Source: Chrysoporthe austroafricana (Eukaryota; Ascomycota; Sordariomycetes; Diaporthales; Cryphonectriaceae). Taken from it: a stretch of 64,000 nt of DNA. Shown here in pieces: positions 1 to 10,347 of the stretch. The stretch spans positions 3,038,001-3,102,000 of the forward strand of contig JYIP02000005.1 of assembly GCA_001051155.2 (NCBI GenBank), in the 5' to 3' direction. Below the pieces are notes generated by a model. That model was given only the letters and a program-made list of their open reading frames with translations. It was not told the origin of the DNA and did no database searches. Numbering within the stretch: position 1 is the first letter of the stretch; each line of letters starts with the position of its first letter. The position numbers and the translations under genes are program-made.

Positions 1-285
1 TATCAGTTACTAGAAGGCGTTAGCGGAAGAGATATCCGCGGTCAAACTGGACCTAGTGAAGCATGAATGCGACGGTATTGTATTGGCTCCGCGATTTGAC
101 TACTATGTGGACACGTTTAATATCTGGTTGGATAGCTTGGAAAGAGAGGAAGAGATGGTATCTAGGAACTCTCGATTCGAGTCAGCTTCGCCGCCACGCC
201 TAGAACACCGAGGTGTATGCGGCCCCCCGGAAATGTTTGCATATAATCGTTTCTCGGCCCAACAACCACAGATCAGCATCGATTC
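1..285. other. window edge, Med16 downstream flank
   Basis: This is the 3' flank of the leftward Med16 gene. It should hold that gene's 3' UTR and terminator. I see no supported coding region; the short open frames crossing it are out of frame with Med16 and show no protein-like features. Confidence 0.5.
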
Positions 286-3200
286 TCAAGGCAAGGCAGC
301 CCAGCTTCCCCCACAAATGCACTTTCTCTGCAGGCTCACAAGGAAGTTGAAACCAGGCCGGGTCGCTTGAAGTTCCTCCATGACGCTGCAGCATCGTGTG
401 CACCTGCGGAAACCTGGGTGCTCGGAGCCCGACGTCTCTCCATTCTGTTGAAATTCCTGCCCCGGCTGCTGCAGTGGTTTTGGGACAGCGAAGCTACCGC
501 CATTGGCGGCGTCGTTGACCAAATATGGTGCCTTGTGTTCTACCCTCCTGAAGACGTCGACGTATCGTCCTTCCGTCTTCCGCTTGGCTAGCCTCTTGAT
601 GTCGTTCTCGACCTCTAGAAGCGGAAAATCCGTGAAGAATAGCTCGGAGCGATTCGTCGAGCCCATAATGTTCTTGAGGTCGGTCTCGAAAAGTTGTTTG
701 ACCAAGGGTTGAAAGTTTTGTGGCGGCTGATCGGCCAGCAGAATCGACAGCTCGCAATGTGCCTGCGCTTTTTTCACAGCTGCCTCCGCGTGGCTTGGTT
801 GTCCGGGCTTTTGCTGACCCTGCTGCTGCTGGTGCTTCTGTTGTAGGTTGGTCAGCGACGCCTGGTACCTCTGTCGGACATCGGCGGACACGCTAGATAG
901 AAGTTTCTCGAATTCTTCAACTTTGATGAGATCCGTGGTTAGACAGTGCTGAAGCTTTGCATAGGCTTGATGCAGAGACTGGCTTGCTGTGTTGAGAGTG
1001 TCTGTCGAGCTCGTGGGAAGCCGACTATCCAGAAACTGCATAGCCTTGTGGCATATATTCTGGAGAAAAGGGAAGCGCCGGATGACCGTGGCGAGCAACC
1101 ACCTTGTGGAGGAGCATAGCAAGAGGTGCAGAGACACGTTGTTCTTAGCCTTGAGATAATTCGCCATTTCAGAGAAGCTGCGAGGATCCTTGAGAAGTTC
1201 CATGAATTTTGGGTCGTCTCGTAGACTCAATAGACCGTCTGTCATCCACGACATTAGGTCCGTTACCCACTTCACGCTGCTGGAAAGAACAACCACCACC
1301 TCTGGGCATCTGTTAGCTTCCTTGTCCATCGATAGAAAAGGTTGGCAGAAACAATTTGATAGTATTTACCCGGGTCATCGAGCGGGTTAATTTTCTCCCT
1401 CATTCGCTCATTGGGCGCGTTGCTTGCCATCGTGATGAGGATGATAATATTTCGAAGGCTCAGACCTAGCGCGGTTAATTTTCCGCTGAACGATCTCGGA
1501 CGAAACTCTCCGCGGAAGCCGAAATGGTTGAGCACGCTCATCACGAAATGTAATTGCCCGTTCCTGGGGAGTTGGTCCTGAGGGTTGCCCTCCGAATAAT
1601 CGACATTGACGCCTAACATGAAAACCACTGTCGAAAGCAGGTCGATTATAAACCGAGGCTGTTTCTCAACAAATGGTCTTGCAATAGCGAGAATGTCGTC
1701 GCAATTGTTGTTCTGGTGCATAGAATTGGCGAAAGCCATCACGAAGCTGGTGAGCACGGTGTCGTAATGAGGATCGGTCTTGGATGTGCCGATCTGTGCC
1801 ACTGGATACTGAAGACTGTTCCATCGGACCTTGCCGTTCTCGCATATTTGAGCGTACGAACAATTGTTCGGCGAGAAGCTCGTTTGTAAGCTGGGCTTCT
1901 CGTCAGCAAAATGGAAGCCGCCTTGCTGCATAATCGTCAACTGTTTCTGCTGTTCGTCTTGATAGATTTCAGCCATGGTTACGCGGTCTCGGTACTGAAC
2001 GGTGCCGTCGCTAAAACCGATGCAGATGACTTTTCCGTGCAGAGTCGTCTCAATAGAGACAATGATCTTGTTGATGACAATGGAATCGCCCTTGCGAAGT
2101 GTTGCAACATTGCTTGGGGATGAAGTCACTCCCGCCTTTGAGCCGCGCTGCTCGAACGCCGGGTGCAGCTGCTGAGTTTGGTCCAATACAACGTTCCAGC
2201 GGTCTATAATACTCTGATGCTCAACATTATAATGTGACTGCGCCGTGGGCAAGTGCAGCCTCACGGCTAGTATCATAGGAGGTGTCATAGACTTGGTCCT
2301 GATATCCAAAAGTGGGGGCAACACTTCCAAGTGCGATATCTGGTCCATGGATGCATCCAGGTGGGAATCGACCGAGCCGGGCTGGAGCCAGCTTGTCGTG
2401 TGTACATGCTCAATCTTCAACGAGGGCCTGAGAGGGAGGCTTCCAGGAGGAATCTGTTTATCCTGTGGAGGCTGCGAAGGCCCCCAGTTTATCTCGGCGA
2501 TGATCACCTTCAGCTGCTTTGCAACGGTGGCGAGTACAACCAGAAGTTTCCCTTGCATCACGTCAGTATTGAAATTACCCCCAAGTCCTTGTCCATGAGA
2601 TATACCTCGTTCAGAGCAGACGGTAGCATGAGTGATGAGATCGTCAGATGAGGCTACGCTCTCCATCTCTATGTGTATCTCCTGAACCTGATTGTTGTTC
2701 TGAGAAAAGAACAACTTGAGGAGTCCGCTGGAGGTGACGCAAATCAGTGCACTTTTTTGCGGGTTGGGGTGCCAGGGGCCGATGGCCTGGTTGATGCTAT
2801 TGCTATATTGATACTTGTCGTTCTCTCTGGTTGCCGGTCCGCATACGATGTTGAGCTGTACCTGATCAGGTATTCCGAATGTCCGAAAGGTACAGAAGAG
2901 CTCACTTACCATCCTGGGCGCAACAACAGGCAGCCAGTAGCAGCCGACGACAGAATGGAGGTCATCTTGGGCATCTGCATCCCACTTCCTGATGAAGGCG
3001 GCCTTGTTGATGTGAACTGGGAAGCCGAGCAGACAGATGCGACCGAAGGCATCTATGACGGCCAGCTCCGGTGCCGAAGTAGGGGACCAAGCCAAGTGGA
3101 CTATGGGCCCTCCCGGGAGGGGAGTGGGAAGGATGGAACATTGCATGGGCTCGTTCAGCTCCCATGAACCATCCTCGGGTTTGGCACGAGGACATTGAAG

Positions 3201-3506
3201 GTTGACGTGAGCGCCGTCGGGCGAGATAGATGCGATGATGCCGTGCTTGGAGTATGCGATGGTCCTGAGGTTCAAGTTAGCACTCGTTGTGCAGTTTAGG
3301 AGGAGACACGGAGGGCACATTGAGCTTTACCGGCAGCATCCTCGACTTCGCATCTCATCAACACGCTGTTGTAGCTGCTTGCTGGGAGGTCGGGGGGCTA
3401 TGGGCAAGACCTCATCTCCGAACAGGTCGTCGTCCATAGACGTAATACCACCGCCCAGAGGATCCATATGTTCCTCCAGCATCAGCGGCATCTTGGAAGA
3501 GGTCAT
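286..3506 (-). CDS. MED16: Mediator complex subunit 16 (Med16/Sin4 family)
   Basis: Predicted tail-module subunit of Mediator, the nuclear coactivator linking gene-specific activators to RNA polymerase II. I predict three exons: 3506-3331, 3264-1370 and 1301-286. The 66-nt and 68-nt introns have GTAAAG/GTAAAT donors and CTAAC branch points. Joining them gives one frame of about 1,028 residues, a usual length for filamentous fungi. The start (MTSSK, then MPLMLEEHMD five codons on) opens an acidic segment with DDLFGDE followed by PPSKQLQQRVDEMRSRGCC. This runs across intron 1 into the first WD40-like strand (TIAYSKHGIIASISPDG), the arrangement I know from fungal Med16. The middle reads as WD40-type beta repeats and the last third is helical. 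The C-terminus has a CxxC...CxC cysteine pattern that could bind zinc. The methionine at 3491 is an equally possible start. Confidence 0.93.
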
Positions 3507-3600
3507 TTGCAAACTAGCTGACCCAGTATCTGGATAGTAAGGTGAGACGTTGGGGCACAGGCTGAGGCTCTAAGGCCACAGCATCGCAGGCTGTACCTTT

Positions 3601-3634
3601 TGCACCTGCACCTGCACCTGCACCTGCACCTGCG
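3601..3634. repeat. TGCACC hexanucleotide tandem repeat
   Basis: Five perfect TGCACC units are followed by one degenerate unit (TGCGCC). The array lies about 95-130 bp upstream of the predicted Med16 start, so it falls in the 5' UTR or proximal promoter. Confidence 0.9.
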
Positions 3635-4516
3635 CCTTGTCGTCGGGTCGGCCTGGTGCTCCCCGCTGAAGGCTCTCAAGCTTCTCGGGCTACGAGATCA
3701 CCATATCCGGGGGGACAGGTGGTTGCATACACACAGACAATCCTAATGTATCCAAAGACTTGTCTGAAAGACGATATTTTGCTGAATGGAGTGTACGATA
3801 TCCGTTAGACGTTCCTCAAGAGGCTGGCGCATGGCGACGAGGACAAGGGCCTGAAAGCGCGGTAGCGCTGACTAAGCAGTAGAAGTGGGGCTTAAGGGTT
3901 AAGGCCATTTCCCCGCGGGCATAAACTCACACTTCGAGAGCATAAGTCTACCAGACTCACCAGTACGGCCGAACCCGCAGATCATCAGAGTCCCTATAGG
4001 TGCCGGGGGAGACAGAGACAGACAGGTACAGAGAAAGAGAGAGAGAGAGCCTGTGAGTCCATTCCGAAAAATCAATCAAGAGCCGTACATCAGTGGCTAC
4101 ACTAGTGGGGGTCGGATTTGGAACCACTCGATGTCAGATACGGTACATGTCCGATGGCACAACACCTTCGACGATACACCTCTTGTCTTCCCATATATTT
4201 CCTGTGTTCTGAGACCGGTCAAGCCTTCGAGCGGGAATGGCTCAACACAGATTGGCGCTCCGGATTAGGTTCGAAGGCCTATTGTGATCCTTGTATATGG
4301 TGTCTTACTAAGTTTCAGCAGCTCCTCGAGCTCATTTGAGAAATTCCTAACAACCTTGATAGGATAGAGCCAGATAGCTAGGCGGACCCTTGTACGAAGA
4401 CGCTTCTACCTTGCAACATACCCTAGCCATCGTGTTTGGTTCCATCGTGTTGGTTCCGGCATGCCCTGTGGATCCGAAGGATTCACTGCTTGGTACCCTT
4501 GGCGGGGGGGGCCGCA

Positions 4517-4524
4517 TATAAAAA
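4517..4524 (+). promoter_or_regulatory. TATA box of the P450 at 4588
   Basis: TATAAAAA lies 64-71 bp upstream of the start codon. The spacing suits a fungal TATA-driven promoter with a short 5' UTR, and no other TATA match is nearby. Confidence 0.65.
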
Positions 4525-4587
4525 CTGGCCGTATACCTAGGACGCTTACTCTCTCGTGCTGAGCCTTGGAAACTCGTCGATAACGCA

Positions 4588-6566
4588 ATGGCTTTTCTGT
4601 GGAATGACGGGAACGAGCCCAGCGCCGCCCTGCTGGGCTGGTCGCTTGGAGTCCTCGCACTCGCTGGCTTAGTCATGTTCTCCGTGCGTCTCTATCAAGA
4701 GAGGACGCATTTTCGAAGAATAATGAAGCAGTACGATGTTGTGAGTGCTCCTGCTATTGCCCCCTTGGGACCGAGCCTGAGCTGATGGTGCCAACAGCCA
4801 ACTCTCCCCCACTCCTTTCTTTTCGGCCATCTGATACCCGTGGGCTTGGCACTTGCTCCTTACCCGAGAGACTAGTAGGTGGTCCTCAGATTGAATTTTC
4901 GAAGCAGCCGCTGACGCCCGGGACCTAAGCACCAAGCTTGGGGTGGCCTATATCCTGAACAAGACGTATCCCGAGGCCTGTAGCTCCGGCATCTTATACG
5001 CAGACACATGGCCGTTCGGAGGCGCGATAGCCTTCGTTTACCACCCAGATATTATGGCACAGTTCACGCAAGAGAAACACCTGCCCAAAGCAGACATGAT
5101 ACTACGAGAGCTAGGCCCGCTGACTGGCCTGCGCGATCTGGTAACGATGGAGGGCCGGGAGTGGAGAACCTGGCGGAGTATTTTCAATCCAGTGAGTGCC
5201 AGCTTTGAACTCTAGCCCCGTGCATGTACTTCACACTAGGTATCCCTAGGTACACCGACTGATGACGACCCGTAGGGATTCTCGACGAAGAACTTGACCG
5301 CACTGCTGCCTGCCTTCCTTGAAGAGATCCAGGTGCTTAAGGAGATCTTCATACAGGCCAGCCAGTCGAATGAGATTATCAACATGGAGAAAACGGTTCA
5401 GAAAGCGACTGTCGACGTAATCTGCCGTGCTGTCTTGTGAGTGCCCTTCTACGAAGAAGGGGCGACTCCGCTGACGCCTGACTAGGGGCCTACGGCTGCA
5501 GAGTCAGACCAGATCAAGCGAATTCGTCAAAACAATGCAGGACCAGGTATGAAATGATGGCATTATCGAACTGGATACCAGGGCTGACTTGTGCCGTCGC
5601 ATCCAGGTCTGGTGGCTTACTTGTGATTACAGCCTTACCAATAGGATCAAGGAGAACTTTCCCCTAAGGCCCTTCATCCTGTGGAATAATAATCGCAAGA
5701 TGAGGAACTTCCTCGGACCGCTGATTGAGGATAGCATTACCAAGTTCGATAAAGGCGAGGTGTCGGGTGTCAAGACAATCAATGACCTTGCAGTCAAGGC
5801 TTACAGGTCCGAGGTCCAACAGCAGACCTTCGCCGCAGGAAAGCCGCAGGGGGTTGATCCTAATTTTATAGACATCGCCATATCTCAGCTCAAGATCTTC
5901 ATCTTTGCCGGACACGACACCACAGCGTCCACGCTATCCTTCGCCTACAGCCGGCTGTACCGCGATCCAGGCGTGCTGGCCAAGGTCCGCGCCGAGCACG
6001 ACGAGGTCCTCGGACCCGACCCCTCGCAGGCCTTCGCGCGACTGACGGAGAACCCCAACCTGCTCAATTCGATGCCATACACGCAGGCCGTGGTCAAGGA
6101 GACCCTGCGGCTCTACCCACCGGCGGCCACGGTGCGCAAGGGCAGCGCCGAATTCATGCTGACGCACCCGGACACCGGCAGGACCTACCCCACGGACGGC
6201 TTTCTCATCTTGGCCGCCAGCACGCTGACGCAGCGGCACCCGGACTACTGGGAGAGGGCGGACGAGTTCCTGCCCGAGCGGTGGCTGGCGAAGGAGGGCG
6301 ACCCGCTGCACCCGCGCAAGAACGCGTGGCGGCCGTTCGAGCTGGGCCCGCGGAACTGCATCGGGCAGGAGCTGGCGCAGCTCGAGCTGCGGGCCATCCT
6401 GGCCATGACGCTGCGGGACCTCGAGTTCGAGCCGGCGTACCCGGCCGACGCGCCCGAGGCGTTTGGGGAGAAGGCATACCCGGTGATGGATGTAGGCGAC
6501 ATCACGGGACACATCAAGGGTGGGTTCCCCGTGCGGGTTCGGGTGAGGGGTGGCAGCTCAGCGTGA
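4588..6566 (+). CDS. cytochrome P450 monooxygenase
   Basis: Haem-thiolate monooxygenase, probably anchored in the ER by its N-terminal hydrophobic helix (about residues 12-32). I predict six exons: 4588-4740, 4798-4874, 4930-5191, 5276-5436, 5486-5546 and 5607-6566. Together they give about 557 residues, the normal P450 length. An in-frame TAG at 4873 is removed by the 4875-4929 intron (GTAGGT donor, CTGAC branch), which restores the expected frame. Visible motifs are PHSFLFGH in the proline-rich hinge, W-RSIFNPGFS in the C-helix region, the I-helix oxygen-binding motif FAGHDTTAS, the ExxR motif KETLR, the PERW region, and the haem loop FELGPRNCIG with its ligand cysteine. From memory the C-terminal half resembles sterigmatocystin/aflatoxin-type tailoring P450s (CYP59-like), but the substrate is unknown. 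No polyketide or peptide synthase lies nearby. Confidence 0.9.
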
Positions 6567-6630
6567 GCATGGCGACGGCTGTTGTGATTTGTTCTTGCTT
6601 TTATTTCTTTCTTTCTTTCTTTTTCTCTTT

Positions 6631-6677
<47 letters not shown>

Positions 6678-6757
6678 TTTTTTATATTTTTTTTTTNGTG
6701 GCGGGGGGGGGGGGCCGGTCCGGGGGGGGGTGGGGGGGGGGGGTGTGGTTTTTTCTT

Positions 6758-6792
<35 letters not shown>

Positions 6793-8299
6793 CTTTTTTT
6801 TTTTTTTAATTTTTTTTTTTTAAAGTAATATGGAGAAGGCATGAGAAGAGCTGCGTGTGAGCGTAGTCCGTACTTAGAGCAATCTTTAGCACGCGCCTGG
6901 GTTGAATGAAGCTCGGGCCATCCAGCTGAGATCCAGCCCGTGCCAGGCCTGCGGGCACGAGCCTGGCGCAACCCGGCATCCCTGCAGGCTCCCGTGGCTC
7001 CCACGCTCCAGTGGCTCCTAGCGGACTGGCTGGCCCCACAGCACGCGTTTCCCGGCAACCGTGACCCCCCATGTTCATGCGGAGTCCTGGCATGGGCCCA
7101 GAGCAAGGGGAGAGGCACGAATGACACAATCGTCGAAAAATCTCATGAATGAATGAACGAACAAACTCACTCGCGCGCTCCCTGGCAGGTTGGCAGGCCC
7201 TCAGGTTAAGCACAAAGTATGGACGTAATGACGTTACGCCGCCGCGCACGAAGTAACGCATTACCTCTCCTAGCCAACTGGGACCCTGTCTCGACGAGCG
7301 CGGGGGGTCGCTTTCTAGACTCGATCACCTGCATGCTCCAGCGGTATTTGATATGCGCGCCATGTGATGAGACAGGCCTACCCAGTACCTGCGCCCTCGC
7401 CCTCGACGCGGCTGCTTCTCGGGTCTCCTGGAGCCCGCTGCGAAGCCTGGTCGCGAAGGATGAGGAGCCATGATTCATTTGTGGACCTTATCCCTAGAAA
7501 TCACACGCGTTATTCCGATCAAGAGACAGCTGGCGCAGGTGTCGCCCAACAGCGAAGCCCAACCTACCGGGTGCAGCTATCGAGGGGATGCCCCTGGGGC
7601 CGCCTGAAGGGCGGGCTGGCTTGCTTGCTTACTTGATCGCTTTGATTGCTTGAAGTGGCCAGCACTGCACTGCTGCCCTGCCGTTTTCGTGCCGCTGTTG
7701 GACCCCTTCAGGCTGTGTGGCTTTGCCCAGGTCTGCTGTGGCATGGACTACTACCTAACTACGTATGTGGTCTTAGCCCACCAGCCGTGGTAGTGACTTT
7801 GACAGTGGGCCCATAACAACCGCTGGTACCACGGTACCCAGGTAGCCCTTGCCCTGCGCTGCCCTGAAGAGGTACCCGCCCGCCCCGACCTGCAGGCTCA
7901 AGCTTACTTTCGCCTCTTGTCACCCATTCTGAAAAGGTCGCAGTCCCCGATCCTCCTTTTCCTCCTGCTACACAACACAGCGCACTCCTGTAACAACAGA
8001 CCTGACCGGTACGGCGACAGACACAGCAGGGACAAAAGAAAGGCAGGACTCCCCACCAACCCAGCAAAATGGACTAAGAGACAGAGAGCCAGAGCCAGGC
8101 GCCAATTCCAGCCCACGCGCGCCCCCAGCCCTCTTCTCCTTTCCCCCCATCTCAGACCAAAAATTCCTTCCTCCCTTCGCGCGAGGCTGAGGCACGCCTG
8201 TACCTCCTCCCTCACACCGCCGCGCACCCGATCGAGGTCGCTCCGCGGAAGCCACGACGCGCTCGCGACACGCCCGACCACCCCAGGGGGGCCACTACG
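6567..8299. other. intergenic region with low-complexity block
   Basis: This spacer holds the poly-T/poly-G block (listed separately) followed by ordinary GC-rich intergenic DNA up to the sirtuin. ACGCGT (MCB-like) hexamers occur at 7043-7048 and 7505-7510. Near 7825-7845 there are GGTACC/GGTACCC-type short repeats like those in other spacers of this window. The last 300 bp are C-rich and probably hold the sirtuin 5' UTR. Long open frames here come from the homopolymers or from GC-rich composition. Confidence 0.6.
6626..6830. repeat. poly-T / poly-G low-complexity block with an N
   Basis: About 70 nearly uninterrupted T's are followed by an N at 6697, a G-rich stretch (6698-6744), and another T-rich stretch of about 85 bp. 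The ambiguous base and abrupt homopolymer switches suggest low-quality or slipped sequence rather than a faithful genomic element. Confidence 0.9.
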
Positions 8300-10347
8300 A
8301 TGGACACGCCCGCTGGGAGGACCACCTCGCCCGCCCCGTCGTCGCCCCTCTCCGACCTCGCCTCGACCCCGTCTATGCTATCCCCTTCGTCCCCCCTCTC
8401 GGCCCTCTCGCGGTCGCCTTCCCTGCCGCCGCAGACCAGCTCCGCCCACACGCCCACCATGGACGCATCGAGTCGCTACCCGTCGCCCTCCTCCTCCTCC
8501 TCCGCGATCCAGTCCGGCTGCGCCTCCCCCCTCAAGCTGCCGGACAGCGTCGAGGCCGGCGAGATCCAGGTCCGCACCGACGGCCAGCCCCCCGCCAAGA
8601 GGCGCAGGATCGCTGGGCGCAAGCCCCGGACCACCGAGCACCTGGATCTCGACAACCGTGATGAGGCCGGCGACGCGCATCTCGACCGCCTGCTCCACGT
8701 CCTGCGCACCAAGAAGAAGATTGTCGTCATCGCCGGAGCTGGCATCTCCGTCTCGGCGGGAAGTAAGTCTATGCCGGGCGCCCTCCCGCGCACCGGTGAA
8801 CACGCCCTTGGGCGCATGGTGGCTGACGTGATTGCCCAGTCCCCGACTTCCGGTCCAGCGACGGGCTCTTCAAGACGCTCAAGGACAAGCACAAGATCAA
8901 GGGCGGCGGCAAGGCCCTCTTCGACGCCTCGGTCTACAAGGACGACAAGTCCACGGCGGAATTCCATAAGATGGTCCGCGACCTGTCGCGCCTCACCAAG
9001 GAGGCCAAGCCCACCGCCTTCCACCACATGCTGGCCACCATCGCCCACGAGGGCCGCCTGCTGCGCCTGTACACGCAGAACGTCGACTGCCTAGACACCT
9101 CCCTCGAGCCCCTGGCGACCAGCATACCGCTGCCCCTGAAGAAGCCCTGGCCGGTCACGATCCAGGTGCACGGCGGGCTGGAGAAGATGCAGTGCACCAA
9201 GTGCAACCACGTTGCTAAGTTCGACGGCAACCTCTTCCAGGGGCCCGAGCCTCCCTTGTGTGGGTTGTGCAAGGAGCAGGATGACGTGCGCACGAGATTC
9301 GCCGGGAAGCGCAGCCATGGCGTCGGACGGCTAAGGCCGCGGATGGTCCTTTACAACGAGTTTAACCCGGACGCTGATGCTATTGGAAGCGTCTCGGAGG
9401 CCGATCTCAAGAAAGTCCCTGACGCCGTCATTGTCGTGGGCACGAGCCTCAAGATTCCAGGTGTGAGACGCATCGTCCAAGTGTTGTGTCGGGCGACGCG
9501 CGCAACGCGAGATGGCTTCACCGCTTGGATCAACCTGGATCCTGAGCCCCAGAATCCCGATGTAAAGGATCTGTGGGACCTCGTCATCCGCGGCAAGTCA
9601 GACGACATCGCTAGCCTACTGAATCTCCCTCGCTGGGACTGCGAGGATCTTGGCCCCAACAAAGAGGTGTACATGGTGTCCGGTTCACCCGAGAAGGAGG
9701 AGCAATGCGAGCAACGTCTGGTCCGCGATAAGATCGATGTGGTTCTCGATGGCAAGAAGCCCTCCTACCTTGACTCCAGCGATGAGAAGTCCAAGTCCGG
9801 TGACCTCTTTGACCTCAAGTCGAAGCTCGTGGACAAGGTCGTTGAGGAATCACTGCCTACCCCCAGCGCAAGCCCTCGCCAGGGCTCGCCTCTGCCTCGC
9901 AAAGCGCTGCCGAAGGGCAGGACCAAGCAGAGCACGCTCAGCTTCGGTGCGGCGCCCCCTGCCAAGGAAGCCAGCGTATCGAAGACGACGAAGGCGAAGT
10001 CAAGACAGTCGAAGAAGGACACGAAGCCCAAGAATGAGATTACCAAGGCGTTCAAGGCGACCAAGGGAACATCCAGGGCAGGCAAGACGACGAAGAAGGA
10101 GCCGCTACAGCAGATCAAGGACGAATTTGAGCCTCTTGACTCGATCACCCTCGTATCAGACAGCGCGTGCGGCTTTCTGCCCTCGCTGCGACCCGACACC
10201 AAGGACGAGAACACGTTCATGTGCCAGCGGGCAGACGCTTCGTCCAGCGACTTGAGTTTTCATACCGTGTCAAGTGAACTGAACGAGCCCAAAACAACCA
10301 TCGAGTCCAACTCGCGCCCCGGGGGAACGGATAATTTGGTGAACTAG
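8300..10347 (+). CDS. HST4: NAD-dependent histone deacetylase, sirtuin (Hst3/Hst4 type)
   Basis: Class I sirtuin, expected in the nucleus. Hst3/Hst4 enzymes remove acetyl from histone H3 lysine 56 using NAD+. I predict two exons: 8300-8762 and 8840-10347. The 77-nt intron splits an ATC codon and joins GAGISVSAG to IPDFRSSDGLF, recreating the canonical NAD-binding sequence. About 656 residues result. Residues 1-130 are Ser/Pro-rich with a basic KRRRIAGRK nuclear-localisation-like patch. The catalytic core shows TQNVDCLD, the catalytic histidine in HGGLEKMQC, a zinc site CTKC...CGLC, and RPRMVLYNEFNP, which favours Hst3/4 over Sir2. The C-terminal 200 residues are Lys/Ser-rich and disordered-looking, with a PIP-like QSTLSF at about 518-523. 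The gene converges with Chd1. Subfamily assignment is from motif memory. Confidence 0.93.

Larger units (their letters stand above)
3507..4587. other. intergenic, divergent promoter region Med16 / P450
   Basis: This 1.1-kb spacer lies between two divergently transcribed genes. It holds a TGCACC tandem repeat on the Med16 side, a GA-rich stretch near 4030-4048, and a TATA box next to the P450. Short open frames in it show no recognisable protein features. Confidence 0.6.

Noticed and set aside
4798..4942. First P450 as a frameshifted pseudogene
   Set aside because: A 55-nt intron (4875-4929) with good donor and branch point restores the frame and the expected family sequence.
6281..7127. Open frames through the poly-T/poly-G block (both strands)
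   Set aside because: They consist of Phe or Lys homopolymers across an ambiguous base, so are sequence artefacts.
7917..8831. 304-codon open frame on + overlapping the sirtuin start
   Set aside because: It is out of frame with the sirtuin, Arg/Pro-rich low complexity, and a shadow of GC-rich coding DNA.
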